A stretch of 64,000 bases of DNA from Vibrio chagasii (GCF_002954585.1 NZ_MSCI01000004.1:106339-170338), one strand, 5' to 3'; positions 8,446 through 18,132 are shown, numbered from the stretch's first letter. Notes: a model not told the origin generated them from the letters alone. Numbers and translations: made by a program.

Positions 8446-9471
8446 ATGGGTTCATCATTAATTACAGGTATAGATATAAATCACCACAGCATCAAAGCTG
8501 TGGTGCTAAAACCCGTGGGGGAATTGTATGCCCTAGTGGGATACAAAGAGCTGCCGGTTTCGGACGACATTTTTACAGCTAACCATACTTTGGAGTATCA
8601 GAAAACTGTTAAGAAACTCAAAGAACTTAGGAAAGGGCTGCCTTTCGGCTGTCGTAATGTCGCCATTTCGGTACCTGATAACACGGTGATCAGTAAGGTA
8701 CTGCAAATTGAGAGTGAACTCGAAGACAGAGAGAAAGAGTTTTCGATTTATCAAACCTTCGCCCATCAATCTCCTTTTCCCATCGAGGAGCTGAGTTTAG
8801 ATTTTGTGAAGCTGGAAGACAAACGATTTGGTAAAGGTTCGACGAGCAGTTATCAGGTTTATGCTACTCGTAAAGAAGTGGTCGATAGCCGAGCAGAGGC
8901 ATTAACCAAGGCTGGCTTTAAGCCTGTTGTCGTTGATACGCAGGCGCATGGTTTGCTTCATGTGTGGCAGCTTGCCTCACGCTTATACCCAGAGAAAAGC
9001 AATTGGCTGTTGGTGGACATTGGCGTTGATCAAACCTCGCTGGGCATCATTCCTCAGGGTGCAGCCCCTTTCTATAAAGACATCGCCTTTGGTACGCAAG
9101 ACCTTTGTAGTATCGAGAACCCCAATGATATCGAGGCTGCGTTTGGCATTGCTCAGGACACTCATCAATTTATCGTTAACTTGATTGAAAAACTCAAACG
9201 TCAGTTGCAGCTCTATTCCTCGGTGAATGCTCACCAACCTATCTCTGGTATTTGGTTAATGGGTGAGGGGGCCAGTACACCAATGGTGACTGAAGAGCTC
9301 GAGCGCCATTTTCAGCTGAGCTGTGAATCATTGAACCCTTTATCCCTGTTTGAGAATAAGGTCGCGAGGAAACGCCGCCTGCAAATGGATTGGCAACATT
9401 TTGGAATTGCTGCGGGCATGGCGATGAGCGGACTTAAATGGCAGGGGGAAAAGCATGTTGCATCAAATTAA
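8446..9471 (+). CDS. pilM: Type IV pilus inner-membrane platform protein PilM
   Basis: 341 residues. I chose the ATG at 8446 over the upstream TTG at 8422 because AGGAG at 8432-8436 sits nine bases before it. It is an actin/FtsA-like cytoplasmic ATPase-fold protein: ITGIDINHHSIKAV is the phosphate-1 motif, and LLVDIGVDQTS and GIWLMGEGAS are later nucleotide-site motifs. PilM binds the cytoplasmic tail of PilN and helps to place the pilus motor. It is the first gene of pilMNOPQ; its end overlaps pilN by 17 bases. Confidence 0.93.
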   Translation: MGSSLITGIDINHHSIKAVVLKPVGELYALVGYKELPVSDDIFTANHTLEYQKTVKKLKELRKGLPFGCRNVAISVPDNTVISKVLQIESELEDREKEFSIYQTFAHQSPFPIEELSLDFVKLEDKRFGKGSTSSYQVYATRKEVVDSRAEALTKAGFKPVVVDTQAHGLLHVWQLASRLYPEKSNWLLVDIGVDQTSLGIIPQGAAPFYKDIAFGTQDLCSIENPNDIEAAFGIAQDTHQFIVNLIEKLKRQLQLYSSVNAHQPISGIWLMGEGASTPMVTEELERHFQLSCESLNPLSLFENKVARKRRLQMDWQHFGIAAGMAMSGLKWQGEKHVASN

Positions 9472-10054
9472 CCTGCTACCTTGGCGAGATGAGATTCGTG
9501 CTCAACACCGAAAGCGTTTTATTCATTTAGTTATCCTTGGCGTGATTGTGGCTGGGGCAGGGCAATGGGCAGTCGGAAACTACTTCCATGATCAACAGGC
9601 TAAACAGCAAGCTCGTCTTAATTACCTGAACCAATACATTGCAGGTCTCGACAGGCAGATTCAGTCACTCAGAGTCGCGGAGCAAGAGCACAAAGCCATT
9701 TTGACTCGACTTGATGTCGTTGAATCTTTGCAGCTCGGTCGCAATAAAACCACCGACTTTATGAACTTGATGCCGGAGTTGATTCCTGAGGGCGTGTATG
9801 TCGACAAGATAAAGATGAACGGCCAAGAGATTGAGATGGCGGGTATCAGTGACAGTACCGCTCGTCTCGCCACCATGTTGGATAACTTAGAACGCTCTGA
9901 ATCTCTGAAAGGGGTCGAAATGCACTCTATTGTCCATAATCGTAAGCGCTTCAATAAAGAGTTTCAGACCTTCAAGGTATCTTTCGTGTTCAGCCCTGTG
10001 TCATTAGAGAGCACAACTGCACATCGAAAGGGTAAGGGGGCTAACCATGGCTAG
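9455..10054 (+). CDS. pilN: Type IV pilus assembly protein PilN
   Basis: 199 residues. It starts with the conserved cytoplasmic motif MLHQINLLPWRDE, which binds PilM, then has one transmembrane helix at about 22-42, a coiled coil at about 45-75 and a periplasmic ferredoxin-like domain. PilN pairs with PilO to link the inner-membrane platform to the secretin through PilP. It overlaps pilM by 17 bases and pilO by 8, so translation is probably coupled. Confidence 0.94.
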   Translation: MLHQINLLPWRDEIRAQHRKRFIHLVILGVIVAGAGQWAVGNYFHDQQAKQQARLNYLNQYIAGLDRQIQSLRVAEQEHKAILTRLDVVESLQLGRNKTTDFMNLMPELIPEGVYVDKIKMNGQEIEMAGISDSTARLATMLDNLERSESLKGVEMHSIVHNRKRFNKEFQTFKVSFVFSPVSLESTTAHRKGKGANHG

Positions 10055-10658
10055 CTTTCCAAGCATGATGAGCCTGCAAGAGCTTGATATCGATGAGATC
10101 ACCGAGTGGCCATTGTTGCCTCAGCTATTGGTGATTCTATTGCTGGTGGCGCTCATTCAAGGGCTGGGAACCTGGTTCTATATTCTGCCCTTGGATGATG
10201 AGCTACAACAAATGAAGCAGCAAGAGCAGACCTTGAAAGCAACACTGCGTATCAAAGCCAATAAGGTTGCTGCTTTACCTAAGCTTCAGGGGCAGTTGGA
10301 TGAACTCACCAGCCGCTACGATTACCTGTTAGAACAGCTGCCTGTACAAAAGGAGTTGGCGAGCATGTTGGCATCAGTCAATGAGCTTGGCTTAGACAAC
10401 TCACTCACCTTTACCCGAATCGACTGGGGCGAAAAACAGAACAAAGCCTTTCTATACCGTTTACCTCTTAACATCGAACTGACGGGTGATTACCACGAGA
10501 TTGGTGATTTCTCTGCTGCTATCGCCAAGCTCCCGCGAATCATCAGCTTTGATGATGTGAGTTGGCAGAGAGTGAGCCAAGAAAGCAGCACACTTCACTT
10601 TAGGGTTCGAGCTTATACCTACCAGTTTAAGTCGGAGGTCAACGATGAGGCTCAATAG
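10047..10658 (+). CDS. pilO: Type IV pilus assembly protein PilO
   Basis: 203 residues. A short cytoplasmic N-terminus precedes one membrane helix at about 27-50, then a coiled coil (about 55-95) and a periplasmic domain that forms heterodimers with PilN. The ELTGDYHEIGDF segment, followed by a strand-rich C-terminus, is typical. It overlaps pilN by 8 bases and pilP by 14. Confidence 0.93.
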   Translation: MASFPSMMSLQELDIDEITEWPLLPQLLVILLLVALIQGLGTWFYILPLDDELQQMKQQEQTLKATLRIKANKVAALPKLQGQLDELTSRYDYLLEQLPVQKELASMLASVNELGLDNSLTFTRIDWGEKQNKAFLYRLPLNIELTGDYHEIGDFSAAIAKLPRIISFDDVSWQRVSQESSTLHFRVRAYTYQFKSEVNDEAQ

Positions 10659-11163
10659 CGCGCTCTATTCAACATTGTTACTGCTGATGTTGTCAGGCTG
10701 CAAAGCCAATCAAGACTCACTAGAAGACTTCGTGGTGCAGGTTGAGCTCAAGGCGAAAAAAGAAGTTGAGCAGCTTGTTCCTGCGACTGAGTTCTCAGCC
10801 GCTACCTATCAACGACGTGCTTTTCGCCCTCCCTTTGAACTACCCAAAGAAGCGATCGTGCAAAACCAGCCTTTGGTGAAGAAAGATTGCTGGCAACCTA
10901 GTGCTCGTGTTCGCAGTGGCAAGTTAGAGAAATACCCACTGAGTAAATTGCGCTTGAAAGGTGTGATGGGCAGTGGAACGAGTGTGTTTGGGCTTGTACA
11001 AACCCCCAAGGGAAATGTCGTCAATGTGAAAAGAGGCCAGTTTATTGGCTTAAACAACGGTCGAGTTACTAAGGTGACGAGCCAGTACGTTCTGATTAAT
11101 GAAACTCTTCCAGATGGCTTAGGTTGTTGGCATAAGCGCAACGTTAGGCTGGCTCTGAAATAA
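10645..11163 (+). CDS. pilP: Type IV pilus assembly lipoprotein PilP
   Basis: 172 residues. It has a lipoprotein signal peptide with a lipobox at LMLSGC (cysteine about residue 19), a disordered linker, then the beta-sandwich domain ending VKRGQFIGLNNGRVTKV, characteristic of PilP. Anchored in the inner membrane, it connects PilN/PilO to the N-terminal domains of the PilQ secretin. The overlap with pilO and the 35-base gap to pilQ indicate one operon. Confidence 0.93.
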   Translation: MRLNSALYSTLLLLMLSGCKANQDSLEDFVVQVELKAKKEVEQLVPATEFSAATYQRRAFRPPFELPKEAIVQNQPLVKKDCWQPSARVRSGKLEKYPLSKLRLKGVMGSGTSVFGLVQTPKGNVVNVKRGQFIGLNNGRVTKVTSQYVLINETLPDGLGCWHKRNVRLALK

Positions 11164-11198
11164 AACAATGTCACATGATGTGGATATGAGATGTAAAT

Positions 11199-12914
11199 AT
11201 GAATAAAGGAATAAGTGGATTAGTGAGCAAAGCTCTACAAGGTTTTGCTGTGTCTGTGATGTTGGTTTTTAGCGTCTTCGGTTACGCAGAGAGCTCGTCC
11301 AATAAATTAGAGAACATTGATTTTAGAGTTAACAAGGATAAAGACGCTGTCATTATCATTGAGCTAGCAACCAGTAGCGCGGTCGTTGATGTTCAGCGAG
11401 CACAAGAAGGCTTGAGCATCGAACTTATCAATACAGAAGTGGATGATGACAAGCTCTACCTCCTGGACGTCAAAGATTTCGCGACTTTGGTTGAGGGTAT
11501 TGAAGTATACAAAGAGACACCAAGCACTCGCTTGCTGGCAACGATTAACAGTGACTATCAATACGAATATGACCTCAAGGGGCGCTTTATCGAGGTGGTG
11601 ATCAGCAAGCCTACAATTGAAGAAGTTGCGACGGAGAAAAGCGTACTTGAAAAAGAAGGTAAGCTGATATCGATTAACTTCCAAGATATCCCAGTTCGAA
11701 ATGTCCTTCAGTTGATTGCTGACTACAATGAGTTCAACTTGGTGGTATCAGACTCGGTCGCGGGTAACCTGACGCTACGTTTGGATGGTGTTCCTTGGCA
11801 GCAAGTTCTCGACATTATCTTGCAAGTTAAGGGCTTGGATAAGCGTGTTGATGGCAACGTTATCTTGGTCGCTCCCAAAGCAGAACTGGATCTGAGAGAA
11901 CAGCAAGCGCTCGAAAAATCTCGCCTAGAAGAAGAACTTGGGGAGCTTAAATCAGAAATCATCAAGGTTAACTTTGCCAAAGCTACCGATATTGCCGACA
12001 TGATTGGCGGTGAAGGGGCGGTGAGTATGCTGTCTGATCGCGGCTCAATTACCATAGATGAACGTACTAACTCTTTGTTGATTCGCGAGTTGGAAGAGAA
12101 CATTGCGGTGATCCGCGGCATTATTGAGTCGTTAGATATTCCAGTGAAGCAAGTACAGATAGAGGCGCGCATTGTTACCGTCACCGAAGGTAACCTTGAT
12201 GAACTCGGCGTGCGTTGGGGCGTTTCATCGACCAACGGAAGCTTCACCGTTGGCGGCTCAATCGAGGGGAATCACCCATCAGCCATTCCACCTTATGACG
12301 GCGATAGCAGCAACGTGATTGATGACTACCTTAACGTGAATTTGGCCGCGACATCGCCAAATGCCTCGAGTATTGCGTTTCAGGTAGCCAAGCTTGGCTC
12401 AGATACGCTGCTCGATCTTGAGTTATCAGCCCTGCAACAAGAGTCTAAGGCGGAGATCATCTCTAGCCCACGCTTAATTACCACTAATAAAAAGCCGGCT
12501 TACATTGAGCAAGGTACTGAAATTCCTTACTTAGAGTCCTCTTCGAGTGGTGCAACGTCCGTCGCATTTAAGAAAGCCGTGCTGAGTTTGAAAGTTACCC
12601 CTCAAATCACGCCAGACAATCGCTTGGTTCTGGATCTGAGTGTGACTCAAGATAGACCTGGGCAAGTGGTGAAAACTGGAACGGGGGAAGCGGTCGCGAT
12701 AGACACCCAAAGAATAGGTACGCAAGTGCTTGTTAATAATGGTGAAACCGTTGTTCTTGGTGGAATATTTCAACACAGTGTCAGTAGTACAGTCGATAAA
12801 GTTCCTCTGTTAGGAGACCTTCCTTTATTGGGTGCATTGTTCCGTCGCAGCTACGAAAATGTGGGTAAAAGTGAACTGCTTATCTTTGTTACACCTAAAG
12901 TTGTGATTCAGTAA
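11199..12914 (+). CDS. pilQ: Type IV pilus outer-membrane secretin PilQ
   Basis: 571 residues. A signal peptide (about 1-30, ending FGYAES) is followed by one AMIN-like beta domain, a secretin/TonB short N-terminal domain (INFQDIPVRNVLQLIADY), an N1-type KH domain, and the C-terminal secretin pore domain from about residue 300 to the end. The VPLLGDLPLLGALFR motif and the final ELLIFVTPKVV are secretin signatures. It forms the outer-membrane channel through which the pilus passes. It is shorter than Pseudomonas PilQ because it has fewer AMIN repeats. Confidence 0.95.
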   Translation: MNKGISGLVSKALQGFAVSVMLVFSVFGYAESSSNKLENIDFRVNKDKDAVIIIELATSSAVVDVQRAQEGLSIELINTEVDDDKLYLLDVKDFATLVEGIEVYKETPSTRLLATINSDYQYEYDLKGRFIEVVISKPTIEEVATEKSVLEKEGKLISINFQDIPVRNVLQLIADYNEFNLVVSDSVAGNLTLRLDGVPWQQVLDIILQVKGLDKRVDGNVILVAPKAELDLREQQALEKSRLEEELGELKSEIIKVNFAKATDIADMIGGEGAVSMLSDRGSITIDERTNSLLIRELEENIAVIRGIIESLDIPVKQVQIEARIVTVTEGNLDELGVRWGVSSTNGSFTVGGSIEGNHPSAIPPYDGDSSNVIDDYLNVNLAATSPNASSIAFQVAKLGSDTLLDLELSALQQESKAEIISSPRLITTNKKPAYIEQGTEIPYLESSSSGATSVAFKKAVLSLKVTPQITPDNRLVLDLSVTQDRPGQVVKTGTGEAVAIDTQRIGTQVLVNNGETVVLGGIFQHSVSSTVDKVPLLGDLPLLGALFRRSYENVGKSELLIFVTPKVVIQ

Positions 12915-12946
12915 CGTACAATTAGATTAAAAATAAAGTTGCATTA

Positions 12947-13018
12947 GTGGCACCTAACCTTGATAATTTCGGGTCTTATCACGAATTATCTGTGAGGAAT
13001 CGGTGCCACGGGCCTTTT
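12947..13018 (+). other. Nested inverted repeat between pilQ and aroK
   Basis: GTGGCACC at 12947-12954 pairs exactly with GGTGCCAC at 13002-13009. Inside, gataatttcg (12962-12971) pairs with cgaattatc (12982-12990), and CCT can pair with AGG between the two stems. A short T-rich stretch (ccttttaattt) follows. It may be a pilQ terminator of unusual size or a structured leader for aroK. Function is unproven. Confidence 0.6.
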
Positions 13019-13090
13019 AATTTCAGTACTTGTACTGACCTACCTTGTGGCGATGTCATTGAATTAACGTTGTAAATTACTGCTAAAAAC

Positions 13091-13609
13091 ATGGCTGAGA
13101 AACGCAATATTTTTCTTGTTGGCCCAATGGGCGCCGGCAAAAGTACAATTGGTAGACACCTAGCTTCCCAACTTCATATGGAGTTTCTAGACTCTGACAC
13201 TGTGATCGAAGAGCGCACTGGCGCAGACATCGCATGGGTTTTTGATGTTGAGGGCGAAGAAGGTTTCCGTAAGCGCGAAGAATCTGTAATCAACGATCTG
13301 ACTGAAGAGCAAGGTATTGTTCTAGCGACAGGCGGTGGTTCAGTGATGAGCAAAGAAAACCGTAACCGTCTATCTGCACGAGGCATTGTTGTATACCTAG
13401 AGACAACAATTGAAAAGCAACTTGCTCGCACAAACCGCGACAAGAAACGCCCTCTACTTCAAACAGACAACCCGCGTGATGTGCTAGAAGATCTAGCTGT
13501 ATCTCGCAACGCACTATACGAAGAAGTGGCGGACTACACAGTTCGTACTGACGACCAAAGTGCAAAAGTGGTAGCCAACCAGATCGTAAAAATGCTAGAA
13601 GAACGTTAA
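13091..13609 (+). CDS. aroK: Shikimate kinase I
   Basis: 172 residues. The Walker A motif GPMGAGKST lies at about 11-19, the shikimate-binding D-S-D and R motifs near 34-60, GGG at about 80-82 (ATGGGS), and the lid RDKKRPLL near 117. It phosphorylates shikimate in the aromatic amino acid pathway. It is very close to E. coli AroK throughout. No clear Shine-Dalgarno precedes the ATG, which follows CTAAAAAC. It begins the aroK-aroB-damX-dam cluster; aroB follows after 25 bases. Confidence 0.96.
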   Translation: MAEKRNIFLVGPMGAGKSTIGRHLASQLHMEFLDSDTVIEERTGADIAWVFDVEGEEGFRKREESVINDLTEEQGIVLATGGGSVMSKENRNRLSARGIVVYLETTIEKQLARTNRDKKRPLLQTDNPRDVLEDLAVSRNALYEEVADYTVRTDDQSAKVVANQIVKMLEER

Positions 13610-13634
13610 GTTCATTTTTTCGGAGAGCAAACCC

Positions 13635-14723
13635 ATGGAACGGATTACGGTCAATCTAGCTGAGCGTAGCTACCCTATCTCTATTGGCGCCGGGTTATTT
13701 GACGACCCGGCGTACCTTTCTTTTTTATCAGGCAAGCAGAAAGTTGTTGTTATCAGTAATGTGACAGTAGCGCCTCTTTACGCTGATAAAATTCTATCTC
13801 TACTGGATCAAGTTGGCTGTCAGACATCTCTTCTAGAGTTACCTGATGGTGAGCAATACAAAACGCTTGAAACGTTCAATTCAGTGATGAGCTACATGCT
13901 TGAAGGAAATTACAGCCGAGATGTGGTGGTAATTGCTTTAGGTGGTGGTGTTATCGGTGATTTGGTCGGTTTTGCTGCATCTTGTTACCAGCGTGGTATT
14001 GATTTCATTCAAATCCCGACAACGCTTCTTTCTCAAGTGGACTCTTCTGTTGGTGGCAAAACCGCAGTAAACCATCCTCTTGGTAAGAACATGATCGGTG
14101 CATTCTACCAACCAAAATCTGTGATCATCGATACCAACTGTTTATCAACGCTTCCTGAGCGTGAGTTTGCAGCGGGCATTGCTGAAGTCATCAAATACGG
14201 CATCATTTACGATGAAGCCTTCTTTGATTGGTTGGAGCAGAATCTAGAGAAACTTTATCAACTTGATGAACAAGCACTGATTACTGCAATTGCTCGTTGT
14301 TGTGCAATTAAGGCTGAAGTGGTTGCTTTAGATGAAAAAGAGTCAGGAATCAGAGCGTTATTGAACCTAGGTCATACATTTGGTCATGCGATCGAAGCAG
14401 AACTAGGCTATGGTAATTGGCTACATGGTGAAGCTGTGTCTTCAGGTACTGTAATGGCAGCGAAAACGGCTCAGTTACAGGGACTGATCACTCAGCAGCA
14501 GCTTGAGAGAATTATTTCTATACTCAAGAATGCGAAACTGCCAGTTCATACGCCAGAAAGCATGTCTTTTGAAGACTTTATGACGCACATGATGCGTGAT
14601 AAGAAAGTGCTGTCTGGTCAATTACGTCTGGTATTGCCAACAAGTATTGGTACTGCTGAAGTGGTTGCTGATGTGCCTCAGGACATCATTAAACAAGCGA
14701 TTGATTTCTGCCGTACTCTTTAA
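13635..14723 (+). CDS. aroB: 3-dehydroquinate synthase
   Basis: 362 residues, the usual length. It converts DAHP to 3-dehydroquinate using NAD and a divalent metal. Motifs are the NAD-binding GGGVIGDLVGFAA, the substrate segment PTTLLSQVDSSVGGKT, and metal ligands in the N-L-G-H-T-F-G-H stretch plus a later conserved His (LHGEAV). A CGGAGAG ribosome site precedes it. It follows aroK closely and is probably cotranscribed. Confidence 0.97.
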   Translation: MERITVNLAERSYPISIGAGLFDDPAYLSFLSGKQKVVVISNVTVAPLYADKILSLLDQVGCQTSLLELPDGEQYKTLETFNSVMSYMLEGNYSRDVVVIALGGGVIGDLVGFAASCYQRGIDFIQIPTTLLSQVDSSVGGKTAVNHPLGKNMIGAFYQPKSVIIDTNCLSTLPEREFAAGIAEVIKYGIIYDEAFFDWLEQNLEKLYQLDEQALITAIARCCAIKAEVVALDEKESGIRALLNLGHTFGHAIEAELGYGNWLHGEAVSSGTVMAAKTAQLQGLITQQQLERIISILKNAKLPVHTPESMSFEDFMTHMMRDKKVLSGQLRLVLPTSIGTAEVVADVPQDIIKQAIDFCRTL

Positions 14724-14802
14724 ATTTGGTTGTGAGGTTGCCTAGTTAAACTCTAGGCAACTGAAGCGTTTTACTGATCGATCTAATCAGTAGGGATCCG
14801 CA

Positions 14803-16311
14803 ATGAGTTTGGCTCATGAATTAAGAGTATTAGAGTTAGAGTCTCAAGTTGAGCTGCTAGAGCGCTTACAGCTTTTGACTAACTTTGGTTCAAATCTAGT
14901 AACGGTGGCTGGTAAACCTGGCTCTGGCCGTTCTTGGTTAGCACAGCGTTATCTCGAAGCGTGGGCGACAGAAAAAAATCAGTGTTTACTGCTTTGTCAT
15001 CCAAGCCAAGACGACCAACAACGCCGCGCGCTTATTCTTAGCCAAATTGTTTCTGATCCGCTATTTAATCAACATGACTCCTTATCTGATAGCCTAGCAA
15101 GGTTGCTGGATGGTGAGCCGTGCAGCGTGGTTATCGTTGTCGATGATGCCCACCGACTCTCTGAGCTATTGGTATCCGAACTATGGATGTTGGTACTGGA
15201 AGCTCAAGCTAATCCCCAATGGACGATCAATGTCGTTCTTTTCTCAGAAATTGGTCACCTAGATACCTTACTCACACGTCTAAGTTACGGCCAACAACAC
15301 AAGCCTATCGATCTTGAGATCGATGACCTTTCGCAACCAGAAGCTGAACATTTCTTTGAATCACTGGTGATTCGATATGTGGATGATGAGTCTGAAACTC
15401 GTGTGCGACGTGCGTTTAACAAAGCGCAACCTCTGCCTGGCGAGTTAATGGCTTTAGGAGAATTGAAAGTGGAAAAAAGGATTATTATTCGCTCAATCAT
15501 TGGCTCACCAATCAATATCGCGATTGTGGTAGCCCTGTTGCTGTTGTTAATTGGTGGTGGTTATTGGTGGATGTTCAGCCAACCGACCCCGGATGACAAA
15601 GCGCAATCTCTGATCGCACCAATCGAGCAGACTGCTATTCCAACCTTTGAAGTGGACAGTGGCTCAGAACAAGCTGGTGTTGAGGGAGTGGTAGACACTG
15701 AAACGTCAACTGATATCAGTTATCAAGGCGCTGATGATGACAGTTCATCTTTGCCACCGGTTGTGGTGGAAGAGACGGCTAGCGTAGGTGAGGTTGAGCA
15801 AGACCAACAGCGTGTCGTGATTACTTCGGATGTGGTTGATGCTCTACTGGATGATAAAGCTCAGAGTGCTGATACCAGTGCCATTGATGCTGCGGTTGAA
15901 GAGAACACTCAAGTAGAGGCTAATTCACAGGCTGACGCTGAAGCGGTTGCTCCAGCTAATGAAGAGTCAGACTTAACCGAATCAACGCCTCCGACTAAGA
16001 AGATCACCTTCTCGTTTTCTCGTGAGGAGCTACAAGCTATCTCACCGCGAGCGTACACCTTACAGCTGAGTGCGATGACTTCACTGGAGGACGTGCAATC
16101 TTTCATCGAAGAATATGACCTAGAGAACAAGGTTCGTATTTACCCAACTCTGCGTAACGATACCAAGTGGTTTATCATCACTTACCAAGATTACCCAACG
16201 ATTCAGGTGGCGCGAGATGCGGTAAGTACACTCTCAAAACCACTTCAACAGTTAGAACCTTGGGCAAAATCGATGAATCAAGTGCATCGAGAGATAGAAC
16301 GTGCGAAATAA
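14803..16311 (+). CDS. damX: Cell-division SPOR-domain protein DamX
   Basis: 502 residues. The N-terminal ~220 residues resemble an ATPase fold with a Walker-A-like GKPGSGRSW (about 38-46) and a VVIVVDDAH Walker B. A single membrane helix lies at about 235-257. A long acidic, low-complexity periplasmic linker rich in D, E, S and T follows, and the C-terminus (about 415-500) is a SPOR domain that binds denuded septal glycan. DamX acts at the division ring. Its position between aroB and dam is the conserved arrangement. E. coli DamX is shorter at its N-terminal side; the longer linked form is usual in vibrios. Confidence 0.9.
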   Translation: MSLAHELRVLELESQVELLERLQLLTNFGSNLVTVAGKPGSGRSWLAQRYLEAWATEKNQCLLLCHPSQDDQQRRALILSQIVSDPLFNQHDSLSDSLARLLDGEPCSVVIVVDDAHRLSELLVSELWMLVLEAQANPQWTINVVLFSEIGHLDTLLTRLSYGQQHKPIDLEIDDLSQPEAEHFFESLVIRYVDDESETRVRRAFNKAQPLPGELMALGELKVEKRIIIRSIIGSPINIAIVVALLLLLIGGGYWWMFSQPTPDDKAQSLIAPIEQTAIPTFEVDSGSEQAGVEGVVDTETSTDISYQGADDDSSSLPPVVVEETASVGEVEQDQQRVVITSDVVDALLDDKAQSADTSAIDAAVEENTQVEANSQADAEAVAPANEESDLTESTPPTKKITFSFSREELQAISPRAYTLQLSAMTSLEDVQSFIEEYDLENKVRIYPTLRNDTKWFIITYQDYPTIQVARDAVSTLSKPLQQLEPWAKSMNQVHREIERAK

Positions 16312-16380
16312 CCCTGAGCTTAGTCTCAAAATATGTTACATTCCGCAGCCGTATTTTTGTGTTGATAGATAGAGCAGTAA

Positions 16381-17226
16381 ATGAAAAAGCAGCGTGCCTT
16401 TCTAAAATGGGCTGGTGGTAAATATGGCCTAGTTGAAGACATCCAACGTCACCTGCCACCTGCTCGTAAATTGGTAGAACCATTTGTTGGTGCTGGTTCT
16501 GTGTTTTTGAACACAGACTACGAACAGTACCTGCTGGCTGACATCAATCCCGATCTTATCAACCTGTACAACCTACTTAAAACCGACCCTGAGACCTACA
16601 TTGCGGAAGCAAAGCGTTGGTTCTGCCCTGAGAACAACCGCAAAGAAGCTTTCTTAGATATTCGAGCTCAGTTCAACGATACTGACAATGTTATGTATCG
16701 CTCACTTGCTTTCTTGTACATGAACCGATTTGGCTTCAATGGTCTATGTCGCTACAACAAGAAAGGCGGTTTTAACGTTCCGTTTGGTTCTTACAAAAAA
16801 CCTTACTTCCCAGAAGCTGAGCTGGAGTTTTTTGCTGAGAAAGCGAAAAAGGCCACCTTCGTGTGTGAGGGATACCATGAGACTTTTAGCCGTGCCCGTA
16901 AAGGTTGCGTGGTTTACTGCGATCCGCCGTACGCACCGCTGTCAAATACCGCTAACTTTACCTCTTACGCAGGCAATGGCTTCAGCTTAGATGATCAAGC
17001 AGCACTGGCTGACGTTGCTGAAAAAGCGGCGACAGAACGCGGCATCCCTGTTTTGATTTCTAATCACGACACGACATTAACGCGTCGCTTGTATCATGGT
17101 GCAGAATTGAACGTGGTAAAGGTGAAACGCACCATCAGCCGAAATGGCGCTGGTCGTAATAAAGTGGATGAGCTTTTGGCGCTGTTCCATCAAGATAAAA
17201 ACCAGCAACACGCTGCAGCAGAATAA
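16381..17226 (+). CDS. dam: DNA adenine methyltransferase Dam (GATC)
   Basis: 281 residues. Alpha-group order of motifs: LKWAGGK (about 8-14), the S-adenosylmethionine motif EPFVGAGSVF, and the catalytic DPPY motif at CDPPYAPL (about 181-184). Dam methylates N6 of adenine in GATC for mismatch repair and replication control, and in vibrios it is essential for chromosome 2 replication. It is separated from damX by 69 bases, so it may have its own promoter as well as read-through. Confidence 0.96.
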   Translation: MKKQRAFLKWAGGKYGLVEDIQRHLPPARKLVEPFVGAGSVFLNTDYEQYLLADINPDLINLYNLLKTDPETYIAEAKRWFCPENNRKEAFLDIRAQFNDTDNVMYRSLAFLYMNRFGFNGLCRYNKKGGFNVPFGSYKKPYFPEAELEFFAEKAKKATFVCEGYHETFSRARKGCVVYCDPPYAPLSNTANFTSYAGNGFSLDDQAALADVAEKAATERGIPVLISNHDTTLTRRLYHGAELNVVKVKRTISRNGAGRNKVDELLALFHQDKNQQHAAAE

Positions 17227-17411
17227 CCTCGAACACCTCAAATTGAGTGACCAACAGGTACTTTCTTAAACTAATCTTTCGAACTGCTAGGATCTGCCTA
17301 GGTGCTTAGGTAGAATTGCACACCAAATAGTCTTGGGGTTGAATCTTGTATGCGTATGAGGTGCCACCAAGGCGGTGAACTCGCAATTTACTTACTCTTA
17401 AGAGGTTTGGT

Positions 17412-18086
17412 ATGAAAGATTTTCTAATCGCTCCATCAATTTTGTCTGCAGATTTTGCTCGTCTTGGTGAAGACGTTGAAAAAGTACTCGCAGCCGGTGC
17501 CGACGTTGTGCACTTTGATGTGATGGATAACCACTACGTACCTAACCTGACTTTTGGCGCGCCTATCTGTAAAGCACTGCGTGACTACGGTATTACTGCT
17601 CCAATCGATGTTCACCTAATGGTGAAGCCGGTTGATAACATCGTGCCTGAGTTTGCAAAAGCTGGCGCATCGATGATTACCTTCCACGTAGAAGCATCAG
17701 AGCACATCGATCGTACTCTACAGCTGATCAAAGAGCACGGCTGTAAAGCGGGCGTGGTTCTAAACCCTGCAACACCACTATCTTGCCTAGATTACATCAT
17801 GGACAAAGTAGACATGATTCTATTGATGTCTGTGAACCCAGGTTTCGGCGGCCAATCTTTCATTCCTCACACGCTTGATAAGCTGCGCGCAGTTCGTAAG
17901 CTGATTGACGAGTCTGGTCGTGATATTCGCCTAGAGATCGACGGTGGTGTAAAGGTTGATAATATTCGTGAAATCGCAGAAGCGGGCGCAGATATGTTCG
18001 TTGCTGGCTCAGCTATCTTCAATCAACCAGATTACAAAGAAGTGATTGATGAGATGCGTGCAGAGCTTGCAAAAGTAAACGCATAA
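17412..18086 (+). CDS. rpe: Ribulose-phosphate 3-epimerase
   Basis: 224 residues, a TIM barrel. Metal and catalytic motifs: APSILSADF at the start, HFDVMDNHYVPNLTFG, DVHLMV, MSVNPGFGGQ and EIDGGV. It interconverts ribulose 5-phosphate and xylulose 5-phosphate in the pentose phosphate pathway. AGAGGT precedes the ATG. It lies downstream of dam with a 185-base gap and ends at a strong terminator. Confidence 0.97.
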   Translation: MKDFLIAPSILSADFARLGEDVEKVLAAGADVVHFDVMDNHYVPNLTFGAPICKALRDYGITAPIDVHLMVKPVDNIVPEFAKAGASMITFHVEASEHIDRTLQLIKEHGCKAGVVLNPATPLSCLDYIMDKVDMILLMSVNPGFGGQSFIPHTLDKLRAVRKLIDESGRDIRLEIDGGVKVDNIREIAEAGADMFVAGSAIFNQPDYKEVIDEMRAELAKVNA

Positions 18087-18132
18087 AAGTAGAACTAGGG
18101 TCAGTTGACCTAAAATCAAAAAATTTAGATTA

